From Amblyornis subalaris (lineage: Eukaryota; Chordata; Aves; Passeriformes; Ptilonorhynchidae), in contig JACAXG010000018.1 of NCBI GenBank assembly GCA_018881555.1, forward strand, positions 6,881,634-6,945,633: 64,000 nucleotides of DNA, read 5' to 3'. The position numbers and the translations under genes are program-made. The number at the start of each line of letters is the position of its first letter. The stretch's first letter is position 1. The notes beneath the pieces are model-generated. The model searched no databases. It saw only the letters and a list, made by a program, of their open reading frames with translations, and was not told where the DNA came from. Below, in pieces: positions 50,397-60,800 of this stretch.

Positions 50397-50446
50397 ATTC
50401 AGTCAGATTTTATGATTGATCTTCCATGGATGACTCTGCGTTGTCA

Positions 50447-50452
50447 AATAAA
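50447..50452 (+). promoter_or_regulatory. AATAAA after the candidate terminal exon
   Basis: This is a canonical polyadenylation hexamer 50 bases beyond the in-frame stop at 50394-50396. The motif is common by chance in AT-rich DNA, so it supports the exon only in combination with the acceptor. Confidence 0.25.
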
Positions 50453-51105
50453 GGTGCTAATAGCATAGGAGTTCTGAAAGTCCACTCTTCCCCTTTGTGG
50501 CAGTCACTAGAGTTTTCCAGAAACAAATAATTTTACTCAGCTTGGGTCGCTCTAATTCCACCTACACTATTCTCTGCACTTAGGACTTTGTGAGTTTGAA
50601 TATGACACCTGTCCCAGGCAATTGCATTACTCCTTGCAAAACACAAACATCACTTTCTCCATCCTTGGCCATGTATTTCTCGAGACTTCACCAAGCAGCA
50701 GCACAGAGCTCTCTGCTGCAAATACAGCACATTTCAAAAAGCTGGGACTTGCCACCTTGGGGAGAAGCTGTTTTCTTCAGTCTGTTATCTATGGGAGGTT
50801 TAGTCAGCAAATGCCAATTTGCTTTCCTAGTGTGGAAGGGTATGAACATTCATTATATAGTTTTGCAGTTCTGTAGTGGGTTGTAATTGGATGAAACTTT
50901 GGACCAATGAGCAGTTGTATTCGCCTAGAGAAATTAGCATATTGGGGAAGAAGAAGAAGGAAGAGATGCAGGGTATCCTCCATCTTAGCTCAGCTCCGAC
51001 CTAGGGGAAGAGGCCTGTAATTTCCCCAGGGGGGCTCCGCCCCGCCTGGGGCCTCACCTGCCTGGCTCTGCCGCCTCCCTGAGGGGTGGCAGGAGTAGAA
51101 ATGCA

Positions 51106-51112
51106 TATAAAA
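51106..51112 (+). promoter_or_regulatory. TATA box of the LTR-like block
   Basis: TATAAAA follows a GC-rich segment (about 51030-51090), the usual layout of an upstream activating region and a core promoter. Initiation would be expected near 51135. Confidence 0.5.
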
Positions 51113-51241
51113 TTGTGGCAGTGCTGCGTCGGCGGTCCCGAGACCCTGGAGGGACCCCCCACCACTTTTTGGAGGCGTGGGTTCATTTTGAACAGAGACC
51201 TGTTATGCTGCGGGAAAACACCGCATCGGAGACTGCACGCC

Positions 51242-51337
51242 GAGAGAGAGAGAGAGATAATGAGGACTTTCTAAGGTCAAGATTCTTCAGGTATATACCA
51301 TGAGATACTAGCCTTTCTCCCGAGAGAGAGAGAGAGG
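51242..51337 (+). repeat. Paired (GA)n runs in the LTR-like block
   Basis: Two GA-dinucleotide runs, at about 51242-51256 and 51322-51337, each preceded by ccg or cccg, lie 80 bases apart. They may be remnants of an internal duplication or independent expansions. Confidence 0.85.
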
Positions 51338-51930
51338 ACCTGGTTGCACGGAGAAGAGATAACATGGCGGGACCACGTGGCCGGGAACCTACTATGGCGA
51401 CCCCAGAGTCAGAGGAGAGAAAGATACATCAAATATACAGCTGGGACTTTTATCTTCTGTAAGCCTTGGTGAGCTTTAAATACAACTTAACTAATCTCCG
51501 ATAAGCCATGGAACATATTGGGGGGGATGGAGAGATGGTTTCCCACAGCGCGGGAGGAGTGGCTCATTAGAAGTGCGAAGATTGAAAATACTGAGATATT
51601 TGTGGAGATTGATGAGAAGGACCTTTTACCTTTATCCAGACTGGAAATAACTCATCTTATCCTTAAAAAAACACCCCATAGTCTGTTTCTTGGAAGACGG
51701 ACTGATTTTCTCACNGCAGTAAGTTTTTTCCCGGGTGGGACTACTGCCTGAAATGGAGTTGTAGCAGAAGAGAGAGACTTCGTTTCTGTATTAAGAAGGA
51801 CCCTTAAAAATCCCATGTTTTGTTTTAACTTCGCGCGTTTGGTAGAAGGTGACATTGGTGGGTTTTTGGGAGAAGGGAAATGTATCTTTATGTATTGCCT
51901 TAATATCATTATCATTATTCTTTCTATTGT

Positions 51931-51953
51931 TAGTAGTAGTAGTAGTAGTAGTA
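51931..51953 (+). repeat. (TAG)n microsatellite before the polyA signal
   Basis: About seven TAG units run directly into gtaaaataaa, the polyadenylation signal of the LTR-like block. Length variation here would change the spacing upstream of the signal. Confidence 0.93.
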
Positions 51954-51954
51954 A

Positions 51955-51960
51955 AATAAA
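51955..51960 (+). terminator. Polyadenylation signal of the LTR-like block
   Basis: AATAAA is followed within about 25 bases by a TTTCTCAAGCTTGCAGCCCT stretch, and by the U5-like tail to 52064. This position relative to the right terminus is normal for an LTR. Confidence 0.55.
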
Positions 51961-52064
51961 CTATTTAATCATTTCTCAAGCTTGCAGCCCTGTTTCTGCC
52001 GTCCTTTTTCCTCTAAAGAATATTCATGGGGATCTGGGGCCTGCCCCCAGGTTAACCCTTGACA

Positions 52065-54351
52065 TGGTCAAAAAAAAAAAAAAATCAGTGAAAAAGTGGA
52101 AGCATTTAACTCATATCTAAAAAAAAATGCAGCAAAAAGCAACCAAAACCAAATGGATACTTATGGTGGTCAATTTAGTCTAACTTTTTTAGCCAAAAAG
52201 TAGTATCGGATTAGCAGATCTAGTATAGGTAGGTGGCATGTACTAAAAAGCTCAAGCATAGGAGTGGCAGTATTTCCTAAAAGTTCTTTGCGTAGTTTTA
52301 ATTCTTGTATTATTTGGTGGTTTATTTGAGGTGCAGCTATAGCCATGTTTTATTACATGGAAGTTCTGATTTTCATTTTTGAAAATTAAGGATTTTGGTT
52401 TTTTTAGTTTCAGTTTGAAAAATATGGGAGAGTTTAATAAGTAAATTGTTGATTGAACTGACTGAATATCTCTCTTCTGTACTGGTATAATGTTGACAAG
52501 TTCTAATAGAATGTATTTTCAGCACAGAAAGACTTTGACTAAATGTCCCACTGGAGTCTTTAGTATAGAACATAGGTCTGAAGACATGCATTAAAGTCTG
52601 CCTTGCCTTCAGAACTGTTAGAGAGCTACAGTGCCCATCAGAACCATCTCAGAGTATTAAATTCCTTTTAAACTCCCATGAGTTTGCAAAATCTAATGGA
52701 TAATTTTACTATATGTGCCTTCAACACAAAATATAATCTGATAATCAAAATACGAAATGAAAACTCCTTGGAAAGTTTAAAAGATTGGGGATTTGTCCGT
52801 ATGTGTTGCAGCTTTTGTGCTTAATTTTAGCTACGTAACGAATGCTTGTAAAGCAGGTTAAGTTGATACTGTGTTCAAGAATAAACAAGTACTATGTAAG
52901 ACCATTCTCGTTTAACAAGGAGAGTTCTGAAAATCACAAATATTTCAGCTCATGCTTTCGCCTCAAACATTTTAATCTGTTTTTCATTAATACAATAGTT
53001 TTTAGTAATTAAGAACTGAAAGTTCACTTTTCCATCAGCATAAAAAAAAGAAATAGAAACAAACCCATAATTGTGATACCAGTATCCCACCTAGCATTAA
53101 GGACAAAACTTCAGGTTAGGTGAAAATTTCCTGTATTTTCAAATAAAGATGAACTGTTTATACTATGAAGATGAAGGTTNATACTGTGATACAATCATCA
53201 AATATTTTTCTCTATAAAATAGGCTAATATTGACCTGAGCTCAGCTGAGCACCTCCCTGTGTTCAAGTAGTAACTGCAAAAATTTTTTGACTTGACTGGA
53301 GACATCCTCTCTATGTGAGTTAATGCATAGCCTTACAGCATCCGTTCTGACTGCATTCCTTAAGTGGGTCATTATGTAATATCTAGATGATGCTGCTCTG
53401 GGCTATAACACATAAGAAACTTTCAAAATCACTTAAAGTGAAAAATATGAAAGAACTCCAGAACCCCTAACCTAGTTTACATTTTCCCTGAGAAAAGATG
53501 ACATCTTAGTATATATCCCAGACTTAGGTTTTGAAAAATTCTGCAAAACCCAGTATCTTTATCTTACCCCACACCAGTATTTTTATTTTTCTGCTCAGTT
53601 CTTTTAGGGATACTATAGATGTAAACAAATACCATACACACCAACACACTGAAACAGAAAATTCAATTATTTTTTATTCCTTTCATGGTCTACATGCATA
53701 TGTATGCAGATCCAACATTTTCACCCTAATGGCTCAAATTTCCAGCTATTAGTGCTCACTTAGGCCTCTGAAGGCTCTTCACAAAACCAAGTGACCAACA
53801 AGGTTGAACAGACAGATCAAGAGCTCTAGAGAAACGGCAAAAAGAATAGATCCTATTTTAAAGCATACTAAGCTACCAGGAGTCTCAACAGATATGAAAA
53901 TTATATTGACACAACAGTTCATTCTCAAAAATTAGGTTCAGATAGATCATGGCAATAGTATGTAATGCTTGAGTGCTTACATCTTGGAGTACATATTAAA
54001 GAAAACTGGGGGTGGTTGGTGTGTCTATGCAGTGCTTTAACTGAGAACTGAATAACTTAACTCTGAACATTATTTCCAACCTATGATCTACTGGTTACGT
54101 GCATCTTACACTGCAGAAACACTCTTTCAATTTCATATGTAACTGCAATCTTGCCTGCCATTTGCTTAAAAATATTCAACAAGTTTTCTCTTCTCTTCAT
54201 GAGAACCAACCCTGAAATAACTTGCATATACAAAACTGTGCATAGAAATGTAAGCAAAGATGAAAGATACAAAGAAAACCTCACAAGCATCCCAAGAAAT
54301 TTAAGTACAATTGATTTACACTTTAAAAAAAAAGTCCGTTTCAGTCCCAGC
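52065..54351. other. Unique AT-rich DNA, no gene recognised
   Basis: An A-run (52070-52084) follows the LTR-like block. No other repeat or gene is recognisable. N at 53180. Confidence 0.5.
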
Positions 54352-54878
54352 ATCACATAATGGTTGAGGTGGGAGGTACCTTCAGAGGTCATCTGGTCCC
54401 ACCTCCCTATTCAAGCAGGGCCACCTTAAGCAGGTTTGCTCAGGACTATGTGAAGATGGCTTTGGAATATTTCCAAGGAGAGAGATTTCACAACTTCCAT
54501 GGGTAACTTGCGCCCAGTGCTTGGTCACTCCCACACTCCCCATGTTCAGAAGGAACCTCCTGTGTTTCAGTTTGTGCCCATTGCCTCTGCTCTTGTCACC
54601 GCCACCACTGAAAAGAGCCTGGCTTCACGCTCTTGGCTCTCTCTCTTCAGGTACTGGTCTACATTTATGACATTTTGCCTGAGCCTTCTGTTCTCCAGGC
54701 CAAATAGTCCCAGGTTTCTTGGCCTTTCCTCACAGGACAGATGCTCCAGTCCATTCATGACCTTTGTGGACCTTTGTTGGATTCTCTCCAGTATGTCCAC
54801 ATCTCCTTTGTACTGGTGAGCCCAGAAATGGACACAGGACTCCCTCCTAGTGTGACTTTATCAGTGCTGAATAGAAAC
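54352..54878 (-). mobile_element. CR1 LINE fragment (3' UTR and end of ORF2)
   Basis: This is antisense CR1: ATCACATAATGGTTGAGGTG, GGTCATCTGGTCCCACCTCC, TTCAAGCAGGGCCACCTTAA, GAAAAGAGCCTGGCTTCACG, CTGAGCCTTCTGTTCTCCAG, CAGATGCTCCAGTCCATTCA and CTCTCCAGTATGTCCACATC. It runs to TCAGTGCTGAATAGAAA at its 5'-truncated end. The CAAGCAGGG block places it in the same broad subfamily type as the nested copy at 10193. The minus frame at 54567-54800 (HLSCEERPRNLGLFGLENRR) is a short relic of the ORF2 C-terminus. Confidence 0.94.
54567..54800 (-). pseudogene. CR1 ORF2 C-terminal relic
   Basis: A 77-codon frame on the minus strand preserves the end of the CR1 ORF2 protein. It begins with an MDILERIQQRSTKVMNGLEH-like stretch and continues with the EERPRNLGLFGLENRR region. 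It corresponds to the region seen in the other CR1 at 13160-13310. Everything upstream, including the catalytic core, is missing. Confidence 0.8.
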
Positions 54879-57800
54879 TTTGAGTCACTTTCAAACTTCA
54901 AGAAATCACCATTAATAGTTTCCATTTTTATCTTCCATTGGGGGAAGCCTTTCTGCTCATACAATTCTGGGAAAAACAAACCTGTGTGATTTTTCGTAAG
55001 TTAACTGAATACAGGAGACAAGTCTTCATGTATTTGAGATTTCAAAACATTTTTCTCAGTAGGCTGAGATGGCACTCACATGAGCTAAGAATAAATCTGG
55101 TAGTTTTATCATCTCTGAACCAATCTAATTTAGAAGCAATTTAGTAATGTTTAAAAGAAGTATAATCACTCTGAATATAAATTTGATTCCTTAACATAGA
55201 AAGAAATTGTGAGGTGTAGTTATCGAGCATGAAAATAAGACAAATATAAAATTAAGGTAATTTGGCTTTGTGGCTATTTCTATAGCAAACGGTACTAATA
55301 TCAGACTTCAAAGCCACGGTGTTCAAGGAAAACCCTACCCAATAGCTATGTTCAAACCATAAAAGTGCTTTAAAACAGTCTTGAAACATTCAACAAGCTG
55401 TACTTTGGCCCATTATTTTAAAAGTTCCACATCTAGTGCCATAAGAAAGTAATGTATTAATTTATAAAAATAGCCAACCTTCATGCAGGTTTATACTTTT
55501 TGCAGTGCTATTGACTTAATTTTCTTTCTCAGTTTTTACTGGTCTTGTGTATTCTCTCTAGACAAACAACTGCATCCTGAAACACAGAAATTACAAGAAC
55601 TTACCAGGTTGTGTTGCATCATGCTGCAGAACTGTCTGCAACACAGCCAATCTAAGATGGTGTGTTTACCAAATCCAGNACTGAAGCTCTAGCACACATG
55701 TACTCTGCTTTTAAAATGTCTGATGTTTATTTTGATACAGATACACATTTTCCTATTGGAGGAGGCATCTCGCTGATGGCAGTTCTTTAAAATGTTCTGC
55801 ACAAGTGCTGTTCCGGTCACAACTAAACGAGCAGCCTGAATATACACAATAAGAATTAATTGCAAATTGTCAATCAGGCAAGTGATAGCAGCTATCAGAA
55901 AATGAGAAGCAGCTTCTGCGTAACGATGATGATGCTTGATGATGGTGATTAGATGTTAAGAAAATCTCTGACAGAAAATTTTATCCTAAAAAGACACAAT
56001 TGTGATGGTATTAATATAGTAAATCCTAAAATAAGCAGGCCTAATCTTTAAAAAAAATCCCTAAAATATCAGGATGGTCCCTAAATATGTTTCCATTAAT
56101 TCCCTGAGCCAAAAAGGAACATATTTGAATTCTGCCAAAGAGATGAAAATGTGCTATGAACTCACACAACTTCTGGGCCCCAGAGAATGGGAAAGCTCTC
56201 AGAGTGCTGTCTGACATGTGGACATATTATCTTTTCCATTCAGATTAGGAACGTGCTTTAAGAAGTCACCTAATGGTTCACATCATGGACTGTACTTGAA
56301 GTACACAAATTAGATTCTTTTAGGTGAAACTAAGTGGGAAGATGTGTTCTAGAAGCTCACTTAATGCTCTACAAATATTAGCAGTCATTTAGTCAATTGA
56401 ACTAGACTAGAATAAGTCTGAAGTGGAACTCTNTAAAAATTCTTATTCATCATTACTCACTCACCCACTTTCCCAATGTTATTCTGAGCTACTGTTTCCC
56501 ATATTTAGGCACAGACCAAATGCCTCGGCTGACAAAGTCACAATTTTCCCCATAAGACTTCTCAATTTCATTTCTCTATCACTTAAAAATTATTCTTCAA
56601 GACTTCAAAAAGTGTCCAGTAATTTAAAGATGGTGAAAATTCTGATCAAAAAGCATTGTGATCTTATTAACCAAGAATAATGTAGCTCTCTCCATCACAG
56701 TACTATTAAACATACGTTATTACTGGCTTAATAGTTTCATAAAAGACTAATGACTAGACTAATAAAAAGTTATACAGGACCAGGCACAACAAATAGAACT
56801 CACTGCACACTTTATTTCCAGCTAAGGTCAACTGTCTAAAAAAATTGTTCTGAAGGAAAAGGACAATGCTAGACTGATATAATTGTAGAACATTTAAAAT
56901 AAAATTCAGAGGGAGAATAAATGACGTGAAGACAAAGACACACAATGTATAAAATAGATTAGTTGTGATGGATGTTAATAAAGTAACTGTCAATCAAAAT
57001 ACTGTGAAGTTGCCAAAGTATACAGAAAAAAAGATGACATTATATATTCATATAAAAATCAAGTGTAACATATTCCCAGCAAAGCCAACGCAAGGAATTC
57101 TGATTGGTACAAAGCCAGAGCACCAGCTCCCTGCCTCCAGAGGACCGCCTGATAAAAGCGTCTGCCTGGGTTCGTTAAAACAGCTTTATCACATCTCACA
57201 ACTGAATTCAAACACACAGTTTAATTTATTAACATCCACAGACCAGCTATCACAGAACTCTCCTGGAGCTACAAGCTTAAAGAACCATATCCCTAAACTA
57301 TCAAACTATAAAAATGAATTTGGGAAAGACAGATAATAAATCCTCTATGGTCATTTGTAGGCAAGTGCCATTCTAGTAGTGGTTTTAATCAGGCAGTGGA
57401 CAAGAGATAAATACTTTTGGAGTATGCACACCAAAAATTACAACTAGAAAGGCTTAAGCTGGTATAAAAGTTAAAACATATGACATCGTCTTGATTAAAG
57501 CCTCCTAGATACATCAGCCTTGAAAAATGAGAGAGGAATGAGCACACTCTATTTTATCATTATAATAGCATTTAGTAAAGAGTCNTAAAAGCGGAGGCAC
57601 ATCTTATCAAGTGTGAGATGGTACAGCACTGATAAAAATAATCTGAATAAGAAGTGCTTGAAACATCAAAAGCTTCGCTATTGCCTGTGACATTGACTTT
57701 TCATGTTAAAAATTGTTTAAAGTAACTGTCTTCGGTTTTTATTTATGGAAGAGAGAACTAAGAAGTTCGCACTACATATAAAATGTTCAAGAGCTAAAAT

Positions 57801-60800
57801 ATTCTTAGAAAAGATAGAGTTCACAAAAGGGTCGCTGACAAAGTTTTCTTTCTGAAGATCCAAATCCAATAAATAGCTAGAAAGCAGTGCAAGCTGAAGC
57901 TGTGATTTTTTATTTAATTTATTTGGAATATCTGTTCAGATCATAAAAGAGACACGTTCTGGAGGCCCTTGAGAATCCATGTAGTCTTTCATCAGGCTTC
58001 CCATACAAATGAAGGAAAGTTGATGGTTGTCATTTCTTGCAAGACAATGATTCCTATCTCATCCCAAATTCTTGAGAGCTGATGCATACAAAGACTTGTG
58101 CGCTGCAAAGGCATAACTTACTCACAACAGGAACTGGGAGCTGCTAATCTCATCTCCATGGAAGCAATCATTTCTACACAGCTCTTGTAAGATGGGAAGA
58201 ATTACCATCAACGGGGGCAAGCTGGAATCTCTCCCTTATGAGAGACAGAAACACCTGGAACTAAGTTGAAATCTGTACCCTACTTTTAATATTCCAATTT
58301 CAAGCACTGTAGTCAGTAAGATTCCAACAGATTTGGAAGTTAGAAGACAAAAAAGCAACACTCAAAAACTAGCTATCATTTGTAAAAGCTAATGTAGAAG
58401 ACATCAAGTAAATTTCCAAAGAAATTATCCATCTTGTAAAAACAGGATGGAGAAAAACTATTTAGGTGACACCTGAGTATCTATGAAGTCTGCCACTGCT
58501 GGACATGTTAAATCACAGGCTGAGGACAGGTGGAAAGTTGCTGTGGATGGGACAGCAGTTCAGACTTGAAATTATAAACAAGAAAAAAATCTAAGACATA
58601 CCAAAAAAATTTTTGTCCTATTCAGTACTATAAAGACTTGCCCTATGTGTTTCATCCATTTTGGGTACCAGGCTTTAAATCTAAGAAGATTTACTTTGGA
58701 ACTAGAAAAAAGTTTGTATCAGGAAAGTTAAATTCTGGAATAGATTAACTAGCAATGTCATAAAGCACCCAGTAGTGGTGAAGTTTAAGTACATTAAGCA
58801 AAAAGCCATCTGAACTACTATTTAAATATTGTATTGGCCTTGGGGAATCAGGACAAGCAGGAAGACTCAACTTCTCTTCCAAACAATTTTTCTGTGATTC
58901 CATGGTTTTTTATTGCTTTTATCTCAAAAGTACAAATGAAATCCAATGTAATAGAATTTTTGAGCTGGATTTTGCATCAGCCTTTTGCCCTGAGCAGGCT
59001 CTATGGATTACACACAGTTGTATGCAGTCAGCCACGTTAGTCACTGTCTGCCTAGCATTCAGAGTCAAATATAAACATGTAAACTTGACTGAGTATATGT
59101 CTATTTATTTTGTCCTCAGCCAGAAAAGTCACAACTCCATCAGTGGTGGGATTTTTTCTTATAATAGCTTCTCAAAGGAAGATATTACACAAAAATCTCA
59201 GCATTCCTTGAGGAAGTTTTGTTTCCCAGAAAGCAAATAATTAACTGACCTGTAAAAGTTGCAGTTTCGATGATTTGAATTAGAAGCACTCTCCAGTATT
59301 TTGAATAGGTAAATAGGCTCTCTTTTGATATCTCTATTTGTTTCTCATATTCTTTCACATTTTATATTAACATTATAAGATTACATTAACATTACAAGGT
59401 GTATTGTCAATATAGCTGGGTATCCATGACAGCCACAGTTTTGGCTTATGAAATTATGGACTGTGCAGGAAGAGACAAAAGCTATGTTTCTTCTCTCCTC
59501 TGTAACAGGTTTCAGAATTTGAAGGACTAAAGTTAACTGTTCAAACACTTGTGAGCAAGTGCCTTTCTTAAGTATAACAGGATGATTCTCAGTTGCAAAC
59601 ACTGCACTGTACTGCAACTGCTGCAGGATCAGGCTTTCAGTCATCATGAAACAGGTACTGATGGATCCAGAAGATCTATATTAATTGCTTAAGTGCAAGG
59701 TGCGTTTAGTAAATACACACACTTCTTGGAACACAAACAATTGTTTTGTGTTATTGCAACAAGAAACTATCTAATGAACTGGGTGTTCACTATTGAATAC
59801 ACATTTATTCTGACACTACACCTGCAGAATGGAAAGTATACCATCTACACAGTCAGAATTGTGAGTTGCCACTTACCAAATAGCAGTTTGATAACGCCAT
59901 CAACTTGTTCTTGTTCATTTTCAGTGAGAAACTAGTCACTTAACTGACAGCATTTCTCTACGTATTCTTTGTGAAGAAGCTTACATGAAAACACACCATT
60001 AATGTATTGGGTTCTTGACAAGAAAAGAAAAATACACAAAAACTTCCTACTTTCTTCTGAATTTTTTAATTGAAAAAGTCCTAATAGATTGTCAGCCTAG
60101 TAGTAATTTAAGTGCTGTTGATTAAAGTGACTGCTGATAAAACACTGCTTAATAAGACGTTAGAAATTTACATCTTTTAGATAGTTTTACATTCCACTTT
60201 AAAGAGGTCAAAACATTCTTACTTTTGCATTTTTAAGTATAAGCAGTCATTTTTGAATGCTTGCAAAGTAAAACATACACCTAAATTAGGAGTAGAGGCT
60301 TGGGTTTTTTAATGCAACATGGGATATTAGCTGAACACCTCCCATATCTTCAGGAACAAAAAAAGTTACTGATTCACAAGAAGTCTGGGGTGGTTCAAAG
60401 ACTTTAGATACAGAAAGAGATCTTTACAAATCTGTATCAAAACACAGAATTGCTTTATTCTATTTTAGTATCAGAAAATTAGCTGAATGCAAACAAAAGG
60501 TGTAGCTGGCACAAATATTTTTACGAGTCTAAATAACATCTAAATACTGTTCAACCTTGCAAGTTAAGCAATTAAGTAAGGTATATACATCTGTCTAATT
60601 GTAAGTCCTTCTAGTTCGTATATTTAATAAAGATTTAATGTACTGGAGGAAACTTAACAGCAGGTGTGCCATGTAAAGAACTATGTCACTATATCCTCAG
60701 TCACGTCTGTCTCCTCACTTTAACCTCCACTTACTATTTTTTCTCCAGTCTATCAGAATTCTGTTTTATAAAACGTGCATTAGAGACCACCAGTTCCACT

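Larger units (their letters stand above)
50872..52064 (+). mobile_element. Probable endogenous-retrovirus LTR (about 1.2 kb, GC-rich)
   Basis: The block begins TGTAGTGGG and ends CCCAGGTTAACCCTTGACA, termini of the TG...CA kind that I associate with avian ERV LTRs. A TATA box (51106-51112) lies about 235 bases from the left end. A polyadenylation signal (51955-51960) lies about 105 bases before the right end, followed by a U5-like GCAGCCCTGTTTCTGCCGTC stretch. Base composition changes sharply: the first half is GC- and CpG-rich, with two GA runs, in contrast to the AT-rich surroundings. The flanks agttc and tggtc match at three of five bases, so any target duplication has decayed. No gag, pol or env similarity is visible in or beside it, so it is probably a solo LTR. 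The TATA-to-polyA distance implies an R region near 840 bases, which is odd. N at 51715. Confidence 0.6.

Noticed and set aside
51518..51751. 77-codon frame in the LTR-like block, considered as a gag or accessory fragment
   Set aside because: No retroviral motif is visible, there is no ATG start and an N lies inside; it is better explained as non-coding LTR sequence.
54499..54819. 106-codon plus-strand open frame
   Set aside because: It is antisense to the CR1 ORF2 C-terminal region.
56965..57336. 123-codon plus-strand open frame, polar composition, considered as a retroviral or gene fragment
   Set aside because: I could match it to no retroviral motif, repeat or protein family, and no splice signals frame it.
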